A stretch of DNA of 36,917 nt from Bacillota bacterium (GCA_019136685.1 JAGVTS010000171.1:1-36917), one strand, 5' to 3'. Counted from the first letter of the stretch, positions 1-8,673 are shown. Translations and numbers: made by a program. The notes: generated by a model not told the origin, from the sequence alone.

Positions 1-63
1 CCCCATGGCAACATCGATGAAGCCTGGACGGAAACGGCCTGGGCCAAGATAGTTGCCGACCAG

Positions 64-108
64 CCTGGGGCGCCTCCCAGGAATCCTCGGACTTCAGTCC
101 GGGGAGGA
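64..108 (+). repeat. Tandem hairpins, possible IS200/IS605-type right end
   Basis: Two adjacent hairpins are visible. The first is a 6-bp stem at 64-81. The second is a 9-bp stem with one G-U pair, arms 84-92 and 97-105, closed by the loop TTCA, and followed by GGATGTCAA. A GGACTTCAGTCC-like hairpin just before a short GTCAA tail resembles the subterminal hairpin at the right end of IS200/IS605 elements, which is also the 3' part of TnpB-associated RNA. No tnpB is recognisable in the 63 bases to the left, so at most the edge of such an element lies here. The rest of 1-372 shows no gene I can support. Confidence 0.3.
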
Positions 109-372
109 TGTCAATATCAGCGCTATCATGATGAGGCAGATAGGGCTCGACAGCATTCCCATCGCCAAACGCCCTACGTCGCCATGTGCCAGAGCCATAG
201 CCCGTGCCAATTCGCCTTTTGCTCTGAGCACGTCCGCGCAGGAAGGAGAGTAGGTGCAAATAGCGTCATGGGGAAGCCATGGGTCAACGTGGCAGGCAGG
301 AGGCCGGACCGTTGAAACGCTGTGGCCACCTGGATATCGCAGTGCGGAGTCGGATGTGTGATTGGATCTTGC

Positions 373-1089
373 CTACGCCTTCACATCCTGCCCCAAGTAA
401 GCGCGTTGGACCCCTTCGTCATGCAGCAGGTCCTCTCCCTTTCCCTCAAGGGATATGCTCCCTGATTCCATCACGTAGCCGTAGTCGGCGATGGCCAGGG
501 CGGCCTGGGCGTTCTGCTCTATTAGGAGCACGGTGACGCCCTCTGCGTGGATCTCCTGAATGACGCGGAAGACCTCTTCTACGAGTATCGGGGCGAGGCC
601 CAGCGACGGTTCGTCCATGAGAAGAAGCGAGGGCCTGGCCATGAGACCTCTGGCTATGGCGAGCATCTGCTGTTCTCCGCCCGACAGGGTCCCGCCTTTT
701 TGTGAGGCACGTTCTTTCAGCCTCGGGAAGAGGGTGAACACACGCTCCTGATCGCGGGAGATCCCGTCCTGGTCGGTCCGGGTGTAGGCGCCCAGGCGGA
801 GGTTTTCCATGACTGTGAGATCGGGGAAGATCTGCCTTCCTTCAGGCACCATGCTTATGCCCGTCTGGACTATCCGAGTCACGCTCATGTCGAGGAGGCT
901 TCGCTCCTGGAAACGGAGTTGGCCGGATGACGGCCTTTTCAGCCCGCAGATTGTCCTCAGCAGGGTGCTCTTTCCCGCGCCGTTGGAACCTACCAAGGTG
1001 ACCAGAGCACCCCGGGGCACCGTCAATGAGACTCCCTTTATCGCATGGATTCCATCGTAGTACACTTGGAGGTCCTTAATTTCTAGCAA
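373..1089 (-). CDS. livF: LivF-type branched-chain amino acid ABC transporter ATPase
   Basis: This is one of the two cytoplasmic ATP-hydrolysing subunits of a branched-chain amino acid importer. The 238-aa protein has Walker A GSNGAGKST, the ABC signature LSGGEQQ followed by MLAIARG, Walker B LLLMDEPSLGLAP, and the LIEQN motif that replaces the H-loop histidine in LivF. Its length is normal for the family. The start is a TTG at 1087-1089, preceded by a G-rich Shine-Dalgarno inside the 3' end of livG; the two genes overlap by 14 nt, so coupled translation is likely. It is the last gene of the liv operon, and no clear terminator is seen in 300-372. The substrate could also be another hydrophobic amino acid or an amide. 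Confidence 0.93.
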   Translation of the reverse strand: MLEIKDLQVYYDGIHAIKGVSLTVPRGALVTLVGSNGAGKSTLLRTICGLKRPSSGQLRFQERSLLDMSVTRIVQTGISMVPEGRQIFPDLTVMENLRLGAYTRTDQDGISRDQERVFTLFPRLKERASQKGGTLSGGEQQMLAIARGLMARPSLLLMDEPSLGLAPILVEEVFRVIQEIHAEGVTVLLIEQNAQAALAIADYGYVMESGSISLEGKGEDLLHDEGVQRAYLGQDVKA

Positions 1090-1867
1090 CTGCTCCGCCC
1101 CCCAGATAGGCTTTGATTACCCTTTCGTTGCGCTGGATCTCCTCCGGGGTCCCCTCGGCGATGGTCTCGCCGTGGTCGAGGACTGTCATGCGCTCGCAGA
1201 TGCCCATCACCACTTTCATCTCGTGCTCTATCAGGAGTATGGTAAGACTGAACCTATCACGGATATCGGTGATAAGGCGCATGAGGTCCTCCGTCTCCGC
1301 CGGGTTCATCCCTGCTGCAGGTTCATCCAGCAGAAGGACGGCGGGCTTTGTAGCCAGCGCCCGGGCGATCTCCAGGCGGCGCTGCTGGCCGTACGGGAGA
1401 GCGCTGGCGCGGTAGTGGGACACATCCTGAAGACCAATCTCCTCAAGCAACTGGGCTGCCGTGGCCGCCATCTGCGCCTCTTCCGATCGGTGCCGGGGCA
1501 GCGCCAGCAGGGCTTCGGCAAGGTTGGCCTCGCGCCGTAGATGGAGCCCGACGAGCACATTGTCGAGGACTGTGAGGTTACGGAACAGCCTGATGTTCTG
1601 GAAGGTTCGGGCGATTCCGCGATGCGCGATGCGGTCCGGGGTAAGCCCGGCTACATCTGCGCCGAAGAGCTTGACAGCCCCGGACGAAGGGCACAGGACG
1701 CCGGATACGATGTTGAAGACCGTGGTCTTGCCGGCGCCGTTGGGCCCTATCAGACCGTAGAGGGCTCCCTGCGGCACCCGTAGGTTGAGACCATTTACCG
1801 CCGTGAGCCCGCCGAACCTCATTGTGACGCTTTCGCAGACCAGTGCGGGAATGTTTGTGTCGGCCAT
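1076..1867 (-). CDS. livG: LivG-type branched-chain amino acid ABC transporter ATPase
   Basis: This is the second ATPase subunit, partner of the downstream LivF. The 263-aa protein shows Walker A GPNGAGKTT, a signature region LPYGQQRRLEIARAL, Walker B LLLDEPAAGMNP (the AAGMNP form is typical of LivG) and an H-loop with LLIEHEM. The C-terminus AYLGGG is also characteristic of LivG. The ATG at 1867 lies 6 nt after the livM stop, so the gene is in the same transcript. The length matches the family (about 255-265 aa). No defect is visible. Confidence 0.94.
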   Translation of the reverse strand: MADTNIPALVCESVTMRFGGLTAVNGLNLRVPQGALYGLIGPNGAGKTTVFNIVSGVLCPSSGAVKLFGADVAGLTPDRIAHRGIARTFQNIRLFRNLTVLDNVLVGLHLRREANLAEALLALPRHRSEEAQMAATAAQLLEEIGLQDVSHYRASALPYGQQRRLEIARALATKPAVLLLDEPAAGMNPAETEDLMRLITDIRDRFSLTILLIEHEMKVVMGICERMTVLDHGETIAEGTPEEIQRNERVIKAYLGGGAVARN

Positions 1868-1873
1868 CTCTCT

Positions 1874-2953
1874 CTACCCCTGTTTGCTCGTATTTGCGCG
1901 GCGTACCCCGGCCGCGAACCTCTTGACCCGGTCAAGCGAGAACTCCCGGTCTCCCATGAACCCTTTCGGATAGAACAGAATGACTATCATTAGTGCGACT
2001 GAGAAGACTACCATTCTCATCCCCGGGACGCCCGGGATGGCCAATCCCAGAATGACCCTGGGCTCTTCGAGCACGCGGAATGCCTCCATGGCGACGGTGA
2101 CGGCAGCTGCGGAGATGACTGTGCCTGTGATGCTGCCGAGGCCTCCGAGGACCGCCATCATCAGGACGGTGAAGGTGAGCGGGAATCTGAACATGTTCGG
2201 GTCGATGGTGGTTATCAGGTTTCCGAGGAGCCCTCCGCCCACGCCGGCCATCATAGCCGAAACGACAAACGCCAGGTTTTTGTGGAAGAAGAGATTGACC
2301 CCCATAGCCTCCGCCGCCACCTCGTCATCGCGAATGGCCTTCAGGGCCCGCCCGTAGGTAGTCCGCATGAGTCTCACCATGACGGCTATGCAAACAAGAG
2401 CAAATCCCCAGCTCCACACCAAGTTCGTGTGGGGCGGGATGCCCTTGAGGCCCAAAGCGCCGTTGGTGATGGGCACGATGTTTGTGAACACGACGCGGAT
2501 GATCTCGGCAAACCCCAGGGTAGTAATGGCTAGGTAGTCGCCGCGGAAGCGTATGGCCGGGGCGCCTACGAGGAAGCCCACGATCCCTGATACGACGGCT
2601 GCCATGAGCAACGAGGGCAGGAAGCCCCACTGAACCGAGTTGAGCGGATATATCAAAGGCTCAATGAAGAAGACCGCCTGCTTTATCGCTGGAGACATGG
2701 TCAGGAGCGCAGTGGTGTAGGCGCCGACCGCCATGAAACCGGCGATTCCCAAGGAGAACTGGCCTGTGAATCCGTTGCAGAGGTTAAGGCCGAGGGTTAT
2801 GCCGATGTATATACCGCAAAGATTCAGGATGCGGACTGTGTAGGCGTCCCAATGCTCCTGCCCCCACGAAAGGAGCAGGAAGAAGAGGACGAGCGCTCCG
2901 CAGACGGCCGCTATCTTCAGTGCTGGGTGAACGACTCTCTGTTGCGCCATCAT
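1874..2953 (-). CDS. livM: LivM-type branched-chain amino acid ABC transporter permease
   Basis: This is one of the two membrane-spanning subunits. The 359-aa protein is strongly hydrophobic with about ten predicted transmembrane segments. It carries the LivM hallmarks GLNLCNGFTGQFSLG near residue 55, the segment RFRGDYLAITTLGFAEI near residue 135, and an EAA-like loop ALKAIRDDEVAAEAMGVN near residue 205, which contacts the ATPases. The first of two consecutive ATG codons (2951-2953) overlaps the stop of livH in an ATGA arrangement, with AAGGGTG just upstream. The length is slightly above average because of the N-terminal helix. Confidence 0.94.
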   Translation of the reverse strand: MMAQQRVVHPALKIAAVCGALVLFFLLLSWGQEHWDAYTVRILNLCGIYIGITLGLNLCNGFTGQFSLGIAGFMAVGAYTTALLTMSPAIKQAVFFIEPLIYPLNSVQWGFLPSLLMAAVVSGIVGFLVGAPAIRFRGDYLAITTLGFAEIIRVVFTNIVPITNGALGLKGIPPHTNLVWSWGFALVCIAVMVRLMRTTYGRALKAIRDDEVAAEAMGVNLFFHKNLAFVVSAMMAGVGGGLLGNLITTIDPNMFRFPLTFTVLMMAVLGGLGSITGTVISAAAVTVAMEAFRVLEEPRVILGLAIPGVPGMRMVVFSVALMIVILFYPKGFMGDREFSLDRVKRFAAGVRRANTSKQG

Positions 2954-3843
2954 ACTTTCACCCTTTGCTTATCGCCAAGTAGGCCTGTTGGCCGTACCAG
3001 GAGGATCAGGATCAGAACGATGAAGGCGAAGGCGTCCCTGTATCCGGCGAGCCCTGGAAGGAAGGCCACGAGCATGATCTCTCCAAAGCCGAGTATGAAC
3101 CCTCCCAGCACTGCCCCGCTAATGTTGCCTATCCCTCCGAATACGGCAGCTATGAAACATTTCAGGCCTGGAAATAGGCCCATGTTCGGGTTGATCTCCG
3201 CAAACCTGAGGCCCCACATAATGCCGCCCACCGCTGCCAGGGCCGAACCAATGGCAAACGTGATGGAGATTGCGCGGTCGACGTCTACGCCCATGAGGCG
3301 GGCTGTGTCGAAATCCCACTGGGCGGCCCTCATTGCCAGGCCTGTCTTTGTCCTGTAGACGATGTAGTTGAGCGCGACGAGGAGGACGGCTGTGAGCAGC
3401 GGGATGACAAAGAAGAGCGCCACTACTCTGACTCCTCCGAGTTCGATAGGGGCCTGGAAGATGGGAGGCCGATAGAAGGTTTTCGGCCTCCCGCCGAATA
3501 TGACTAGACCCAGGTTGGCCATGAGGAACGAGACGCCTATGGCGGAAATCAGGGCGGAGATCCGGGGCGCGTCCCTGAGGGGCCTGTAGGCTGCGCGTTC
3601 AATGACCACTCCCAGCAGGGCGGTGAGGATGATCGCAGCGACAAACGAAACCTGCCATGGGAGCGCGAAGATCGCCGTTCCGTAGAAGGCAAAGTAGGTG
3701 CTGATCATGAAGATCTCGCCGTGCGCGAAGTTAATGAGCCTCAGGATGCCATAGACCATGGTGTAGCCTATGGCCAGTAATGCGTAGAGACTGCCGAGAG
3801 TAATCCCATTTGCCGCGTTCTGCAGGAAGATCTCCAAAGTCAC
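2950..3843 (-). CDS. livH: LivH-type branched-chain amino acid ABC transporter permease
   Basis: This is the other permease subunit, pairing with LivM. The N-terminal region reads NGITLGSLYALLAIGYTMV and then INFAHGE, both diagnostic of LivH. The EAA-like loop is near ARLMGVDVDRAISITFAIG. Two starts are possible: TTG at 3852, only 1 nt after the AGGAGG at 3854-3859, and GTG at 3843, which is 10 nt after it. I choose GTG on spacing, giving 297 aa. The 111-nt gap to the binding-protein gene (3844-3954) has no gene and may hold a processing or attenuation site that favours expression of the binding protein. Confidence 0.93.
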   Translation of the reverse strand: MTLEIFLQNAANGITLGSLYALLAIGYTMVYGILRLINFAHGEIFMISTYFAFYGTAIFALPWQVSFVAAIILTALLGVVIERAAYRPLRDAPRISALISAIGVSFLMANLGLVIFGGRPKTFYRPPIFQAPIELGGVRVVALFFVIPLLTAVLLVALNYIVYRTKTGLAMRAAQWDFDTARLMGVDVDRAISITFAIGSALAAVGGIMWGLRFAEINPNMGLFPGLKCFIAAVFGGIGNISGAVLGGFILGFGEIMLVAFLPGLAGYRDAFAFIVLILILLVRPTGLLGDKQRVKV

Positions 3844-3954
3844 CGTCGTCAAGCCTCCTGTCGGACACTGCGCCGCATGCTATGCAGGGCCGTCCCGTAG
3901 CAGTCGAAGTCCCATCCTGCCGTTGCCTCGTCCCCTAATGGCGGCGACTTGTGT

Positions 3955-5100
3955 CTAGCGTGGATGTACGACATCGACCAGTTTGAACTGGCCGTCCTTG
4001 ACTACGAGCACAACCGCGCTCTTCGTGGCGTCGCCATTGGCGTCCAGAGTGATGATGCCTGTCGCGCCCACAAAGTCCTTGGTCTTGGCCATGGCGTCGC
4101 GGATTGCTTTGGGATTGGATGAACCCGCGCGCTCTATGGAGTCGAGAACCAGGTTGTAGCAGTCGTAACCTAGCGCTGCGAAGGTGTTCGGGGCGGTCTT
4201 GAACTTGGTCTTATACAGAGCCACGAACTTCTCCGAGGTAGGGGTCACGGGTGCGTCGGCGCTGTAGTGGGTGCTGAAGTAGACGCCTTCGACATTCTTC
4301 CCGCCTATCTCGATGAACTCAGGCGCCTCAAAGGTGTCGCCGCCGAGGAAGGGCATCTTGAGCCCCAGCGAGCGAGCCTGAGTCACGAGAACTGCTGCAT
4401 CGGCGTAGTAGCCGGGGGCGAACACTACGTCAGGCTTGGCGTTGGCCACATATGTGAGCTGGGCGGTGTAATCGCGGTCGCCTGTCTGGTACGAGGTGAA
4501 CGCTACGATGGATTTCGGGTCGCCTGTCAACTCAGTGAAGGCCTGCTTGAAGAAGTTTGCAAGGCCTACCGCGTAGTCTTGCGCGATATCCTGGATGATC
4601 GCGGCCTTGCGTGCGCCGAGCTTGTCGTAAGCAAACTGGGCCATCACGCGGCCTTGGAATGGGTCGATGAAGCAGGCGCGGAAGTAGTAGTCGTTGCCCA
4701 GGGTGACCAGGGGGTTCGTGGGCGAGCATCCCATGACTGGGACCTTCGCCGACTGCGCCACCGGCCCGCCCGACATGGATAGGGCGCTTCCGTAGCTGCC
4801 GATGATGGCGCATACCTTGTCCTTCTGGATGAGTCGAGTGACCGCGGTGGCGGCTTCCACCTTGTCGCTGCGGTTATCTACCAAAATGACTCTGACGGGA
4901 AGCCCAAGGACGTTCGGCCTCTGCTCATGGGCGAGTTCAATTCCCTCCATTGTCATCTGCCCGCCCGCGGCCATAGCCCCAGTCATAGGTTCGTAGACGC
5001 CGATCCTGATCTCAGTCTCCTTCTGCGCGGTTGCGATGCCGCCGAGGCCCACGAGGGCCAGACAGAGCAATACCATCATTAGTCGCCTATGCAGTGCCAT
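3955..5100 (-). CDS. livK: Branched-chain amino acid ABC transporter substrate-binding protein
   Basis: This is the extracytoplasmic amino-acid-binding protein (type I periplasmic-binding fold, Leu/Ile/Val family) that delivers substrate to LivHM. Residues 1-25 form a signal peptide (charged start, hydrophobic core, ATAQ end) without a lipobox cysteine. The mature part begins EIRIGVYEPMTGAMAAGGQ, the usual start of LivJ/LivK proteins, and includes YDCYNLVLDSIERAGS near the C-terminus. The 381-aa length is typical. The ATG at 5100 is preceded by AGGAGG with 8-nt spacing. It is the first gene of the operon. The exact ligand (Leu/Ile/Val, another amino acid, amide or urea) cannot be read from sequence. 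Confidence 0.9.
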   Translation of the reverse strand: MALHRRLMMVLLCLALVGLGGIATAQKETEIRIGVYEPMTGAMAAGGQMTMEGIELAHEQRPNVLGLPVRVILVDNRSDKVEAATAVTRLIQKDKVCAIIGSYGSALSMSGGPVAQSAKVPVMGCSPTNPLVTLGNDYYFRACFIDPFQGRVMAQFAYDKLGARKAAIIQDIAQDYAVGLANFFKQAFTELTGDPKSIVAFTSYQTGDRDYTAQLTYVANAKPDVVFAPGYYADAAVLVTQARSLGLKMPFLGGDTFEAPEFIEIGGKNVEGVYFSTHYSADAPVTPTSEKFVALYKTKFKTAPNTFAALGYDCYNLVLDSIERAGSSNPKAIRDAMAKTKDFVGATGIITLDANGDATKSAVVLVVKDGQFKLVDVVHPR

Positions 5101-5197
5101 CTGGGAAACCTCCTCTTCAGATCAGATTGATCCAGGAGCGCCGTTTCCACCCTTCACATGAAGGCCTTCGGGGAATGCGGCGCATATGATTACATGT

Positions 5198-5203
5198 AGT
5201 ATA
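5198..5203 (-). promoter_or_regulatory. Possible -10 box of the liv operon
   Basis: On the minus strand this reads TATACT, about 100 nt upstream of the livK start. No convincing -35 hexamer lies 16-18 nt further upstream, so the promoter, if real, may be activator-dependent. The adjacent direct repeats at 5226-5261 are a candidate activator or repressor site. Confidence 0.3.
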
Positions 5204-5225
5204 GCAAATGAAGGGTACAAAGGCT

Positions 5226-5261
5226 ATAGAGACCATGCGCTGTGTAGAGACTATGCGCTGT
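5226..5261. repeat. Two tandem 18-bp direct repeats upstream of liv operon
   Basis: The 18-mer TAGAGACCATGCGCTGTG at 5226-5243 is followed directly by a copy differing at one base at 5244-5261. A third partial match (CCTGCGCT) follows. The repeats sit just upstream of the possible liv -10 box, where a regulator would bind. The 18-bp period is not a whole number of helical turns, so a simple local duplication is equally possible. Confidence 0.5.
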
Positions 5262-5384
5262 GATCCTGCGCTTTCGCCCCGGCGGCGAGGCGCGTGAGGC
5301 TGTCCGTTTGAGTATCGATTTGACGAATAATGTCGAATAGATATGAAGAATGAAGGGTTGCGTGTTCGCTGTGACATGGCCATC

Positions 5385-5905
5385 TGCATAGCTCCTTCGA
5401 AGGTGCCAGTGCCGATGAAAGCCGTCTTGCGCATACATTTCAACAAACCGCGTTTAGCAGGGAGTTAGCGGACCTGCAACAATACGGTACGGCTTTTGCG
5501 CGAACCGTCTCAGAAAGTACTAGGTTTTGACGGGCCAGGGAGGCAATCGGGCGAATTTGGGGCTTACTGGGGAATCGGAGGTCGTCCGGGGCCCTCCCGG
5601 GAAGGCTTGGGAGATACGCGCGCGTGACCATATTGTGTAACCCGTCTCTGCCTGCGGATTTGCCACGGGCCTGGCTCCAGAAAACGGATGCGCCGCTGGC
5701 GGCGCGAATTCAGATAACTCGTACCTGCTCAACCGTGCCGAATCCGAGAAGGTTCGGCGAAAAACCGTCTCAGAAATGAGCAGGATGCCGCACAGTCAGC
5801 GACGCCGGTGAGCGCATTTGCTATTCGGGCCTGTACGCCCAGAAAGCTCCATGGATGTGGGTAGTGCATAGCGGAAAATGCACAGGTGATGGGAGAGGCC
5901 AGGAA
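5385..5905 (+). repeat. Dispersed non-coding element, copy A
   Basis: This stretch aligns by eye with the reverse complement of 18170-18800 (copy B) and with 30820-31405 (copy C). Shared landmarks are CGTTTAGCAGGG near 5450, the block TGTAACCCGTCTCTGCCTGC near 5635, a palindrome-like hairpin GCGCCGCTGGCGGCGC at 5690-5705, GAATTCAGAT at about 5706, and AAAACCGTCTCAGAAATGAG near 5762. The right end carries GATGTGGGTAGTGCATAG (5854-5871), which matches the right terminal repeat of copy B. The left terminal repeat is missing. No reading frame is convincing. It fills the space between the liv promoter and the PLP-enzyme gene; 5906-6129 holds nothing else I recognise. Confidence 0.75.
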
Positions 5906-6129
5906 TTACTGCGGGAGCCGATGGAGGGCTCTGCCTCTGCTAGACGAACTGAGAAGTCCTAGAATGAGATTTCGAGTGTGCTTGCGAAGACGCAACAGCC
6001 AATCGAGCGGACAATGTTAGCGAGGCGACGTGACATTCCGGGAGGATGTTATGGGGCGATGACCAATACTAGCTTTGACGCATGCCCGATGCTGCAAGGG
6101 GCGAATGCTAGGAGAGATGAGGCAATCCG

Positions 6130-7320
6130 ATGAATACTAGAGATAAGCATTTTGAGACGCTGTCGATTCACGCCGGGGGCGAGGATAGAAATCCTAAGAA
6201 CGCGCTGAACTATCCTATCTTTATGACCTCTGCCTTTGAATTCGATTCTCTGGAGCACGCCGATGCCACGTTTGGGTTCGAAACTCAGGACTATGTGTAT
6301 ACCCGCGGGAACAACCCTACCCTGAAAGTGCTTGAGGAACGCATGGCGGTGCTGGAGGGAGGCGCGGCCTCGGTTGCCTTCGCTTCAGGCATGGCGGCTA
6401 TAAGCTCCGTGTTGATGTCGCTGCTGAAGCCGGGCGATGAGGTTGTCGCTCACCGGATGCTGTACGGCTCAGCCTGGGACTTCATCAAGAACATACTGCC
6501 TCAGTACGGTGTTGGCTCACGGCTGGTTGACCTCACGAACATCGCCGACCTTGCGGATCAGATCACTGCAAGAACAAAGGTCGTGTATTTCGAGACCCCG
6601 GTCAACCCCAGCCTGGAGATTATCGACATTGCGGCCGTGTGCGATATCGCCCGGGCTAAGGGTGCGAAGGTTGTGGTCGACAACACTTTTGCCACGCCGT
6701 TCTTCCAGCGTCCCATGGAGCTCGGAGCGGATGTGGTGGTGCATAGCGCGACCAAGTATATCAGTGGGCACGGTGATGTCATTGCCGGTATCGCTGTGGC
6801 CAAGGATGAGGATTACGCTAGCGAGCTGAAATTCGGCTGCATGTGCGAATTCGGCGGTGTCATGAGTCCTTTCACCGGTTGGCTGCTGCTGAGGGGCCTG
6901 AAGACTCTGGCGCTCAGGATGCGCCAACATGAGAAGAACGCCCTGGCCGTAGCTAGGTATCTTGAGCAGCATCCCAGGGTGAATAGAGTCTACTATCCCG
7001 GCCTGCCCAGTTCACCCGGCTACGACACGGCAAAGGCCCAGATGAGCGGATTCGGCGGGATGGTCAGCTTCGATATCGACGGAACGTTACCCCAGTCCAA
7101 ACAGGTGGTGAACAGCATGAGGCTGTTCAAGCTGGCTGTGAGCCTGGGCGACTGTGAGAGCCTGGTTCAGCACCCCTTCGCCATGACCCACAGAGGGTAC
7201 ACCGAGGAGGAGATCTCTGCCGCCGGCTTGACTCCCAGCATGGTGAGGCTCTCCGTCGGGCTGGAACACCAGGATGACCTAATAGCCGACCTTGAGCAGG
7301 CGCTTTCGGTGATGGGGTAA
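6130..7320 (+). CDS. Methionine gamma-lyase-like PLP-dependent enzyme
   Basis: This is a Cys/Met-metabolism PLP enzyme (cystathionine gamma-synthase-like fold), cytoplasmic, probably releasing methanethiol, ammonia and 2-oxobutyrate from methionine or splitting related sulfur amino acids. The PLP lysine is K209 in HSATKYISGHGD; the ring aspartate is D184 in VVDNTF. The phosphate-binding SGMAAISS lies near residue 86, and Y112 in LYG stacks the cofactor. The overall pattern, including YYPGLPSSPGYDTAKAQM and SLGDCESLVQHPF, is closest to methionine gamma-lyases. However, the position of the catalytic cysteine after LYG is serine (S114), so cystathionine gamma-lyase or O-acylhomoserine specificity is possible. 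Length 396 aa is normal. A GAGG ends about 8 nt before the ATG. Confidence 0.85.
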   Translation: MNTRDKHFETLSIHAGGEDRNPKNALNYPIFMTSAFEFDSLEHADATFGFETQDYVYTRGNNPTLKVLEERMAVLEGGAASVAFASGMAAISSVLMSLLKPGDEVVAHRMLYGSAWDFIKNILPQYGVGSRLVDLTNIADLADQITARTKVVYFETPVNPSLEIIDIAAVCDIARAKGAKVVVDNTFATPFFQRPMELGADVVVHSATKYISGHGDVIAGIAVAKDEDYASELKFGCMCEFGGVMSPFTGWLLLRGLKTLALRMRQHEKNALAVARYLEQHPRVNRVYYPGLPSSPGYDTAKAQMSGFGGMVSFDIDGTLPQSKQVVNSMRLFKLAVSLGDCESLVQHPFAMTHRGYTEEEISAAGLTPSMVRLSVGLEHQDDLIADLEQALSVMG

Positions 7321-7516
7321 GGGGGATAAGGTAGTACCTGTGCGAGGCGCATGCCATCAGCTACGCTGCAGAGCTAGCATGCCCGAATGCCGGTCTTGAA
7401 CGATAGCGCTTCACATTGCCAGGTGATCGAGGGCGACGCGGCGAATAACACACGCCGAATAACCACTGAGCATCTGCGGTACAGCTGCTTGACTGAATGC
7501 TGAGGAGGCTCGTCGG

Positions 7517-8401
7517 ATGAACGTGCTCGAGTACTTCGCCACCCCGGGAGCGATGACTTTTCCCGGCGGCTACGCGGCCCTGTTTGACTGCCTGCCCAGT
7601 GAGATCGGCTCTCTGTGCAGGGTTGTCCAGGGCTTGATGATCCATGTGCACTGGCTCGAACGGTACGGGGCGCAACTTCCGAAGCCACGGCTTGACGAGG
7701 TGCAACTGCGTTCGGTTGCCGCCAAGCTGGCGCGCATCGGCGAGCTTGACCCGCGCCCACTCACTGAGGCTCGGGCCCTCGACAGACGCCTGGTCGGCAA
7801 CTGTCGCGACTTCTCGGTGATGCTCGCTTCAATCCTGCGCTATCAGGGAATCCCGGCGCGGGCACGGTGCGGCTTCGCGCGCTATTTCCTTCCCGACCAC
7901 TATGAAGACCATTGGGTGTGCGAATACCGGAGCGCAGAACTGCAGCGCTGGACTCTGGTCGACTCCCAGCTTGACGACTTGCAGCGCCGTGTGCTGGCGG
8001 TGGAATTCGACCCGCTGGACGTGCCGCGCGATCAGTTCCTGCCTGGAGGCGAGGCCTGGCGGCTGTGTCGGGCCGGGCTGGCCGACCCGGACAAGTTCGG
8101 CATATTCGACATGCACGGCCTGTGGTTCGTTCGCGGCAACCTCGTCCGAGATGTAGCGTCGCTGAGCAAAATCGAGCTTCTGCCCTGGGACTGCTGGGGG
8201 TTGGTTGATGCGCGCGAGGAGGATCTGTCGGCGGCCGACCTTGCCTTGCTGGATCAGGCGGCTGAGCTTACCTCCGGTGATGTGCCGGAGTGGGAGCCGG
8301 TGCGGCAGCTATACAAGAGTGGCGAGCGCCTGCGCGTGCCCAGCGTGATTCGCAGCTACACGGATGCGGGAGTGCAGGAGGTACGGCTGCCTGAGCTCTA
8401 G
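7517..8401 (+). CDS. Transglutaminase-like superfamily protein
   Basis: This 294-aa cytoplasmic protein (no signal peptide) has the papain-like transglutaminase core. The apparent catalytic triad is C96 in GNCRDFSVML, H132 in YEDHWVCEY and D149 in RWTLVDSQLDD, in the correct order and spacing. In bacteria such proteins act as proteases or amidases, or in peptide modification, rather than as cross-linking enzymes; the substrate is unknown. The C-terminal half includes a tryptophan-rich stretch (LLPWDCWGLVDA). The start ATG follows GAGGAGG by about 9 nt. It lies alone on the plus strand, 196 nt after the PLP enzyme, and converges with the hutD-like gene. No neighbour clearly suggests a pathway. 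Confidence 0.8.
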   Translation: MNVLEYFATPGAMTFPGGYAALFDCLPSEIGSLCRVVQGLMIHVHWLERYGAQLPKPRLDEVQLRSVAAKLARIGELDPRPLTEARALDRRLVGNCRDFSVMLASILRYQGIPARARCGFARYFLPDHYEDHWVCEYRSAELQRWTLVDSQLDDLQRRVLAVEFDPLDVPRDQFLPGGEAWRLCRAGLADPDKFGIFDMHGLWFVRGNLVRDVASLSKIELLPWDCWGLVDAREEDLSAADLALLDQAAELTSGDVPEWEPVRQLYKSGERLRVPSVIRSYTDAGVQEVRLPEL

Positions 8402-8650
8402 ACCGGCCGCGGGAGTGGAGGAAGTGCGGCTGAGGGCTCTGTGGTACTCAGCCGCTTTGTCATGCCGCAGGTCGCCACGACGCCCGAGGGCAATCCAGCC
8501 ACACGTATCTATCTCTTCAGGCGAAATCGGCTCTTCGAGAAGGGAACCGAGGGCATCAAGTATCGGATCTGCAGCCTGTGACTGCTGTCGGGCGGTCTCA
8601 CGCAAAAGGCCTGGCTGGGTTGGATGATCCGCTGGATTTGGGTACAACAC
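8309..8650 (-). CDS. Possible small hypothetical protein downstream of hutD-like gene
   Basis: A GTG at 8650 with AAGAGG 5 nt upstream opens a frame 23 nt after the hutD-like stop. The first about 60 codons look protein-like (ADPILDALGSLLEEPISPEE, then a basic stretch GRRGDLRHDK). The frame then runs antiparallel into the transglutaminase gene for its last 93 nt, which is unlikely for an intact gene. It could be a short real gene whose stop was lost, or chance. If it is not a gene, 8402-8673 is simply a convergent intergenic gap without a visible terminator. Confidence 0.3.
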   Translation of the reverse strand: MLYPNPADHPTQPGLLRETARQQSQAADPILDALGSLLEEPISPEEIDTCGWIALGRRGDLRHDKAAEYHRALSRTSSTPAAGLELRQPYLLHSRIRVAANHAGHAQALATLV

Positions 8651-8673
8651 TGGAGCCTCTTGCAGGAATGCCT

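Noticed and set aside
5117-5732. Several open frames on the minus strand (for example 5440-5631 and 5520-5732)
   Set aside because: They lie within copy A of the dispersed element. Parallel frames in the other copies differ by frame changes and stops, and no family motif or ribosome site is present.
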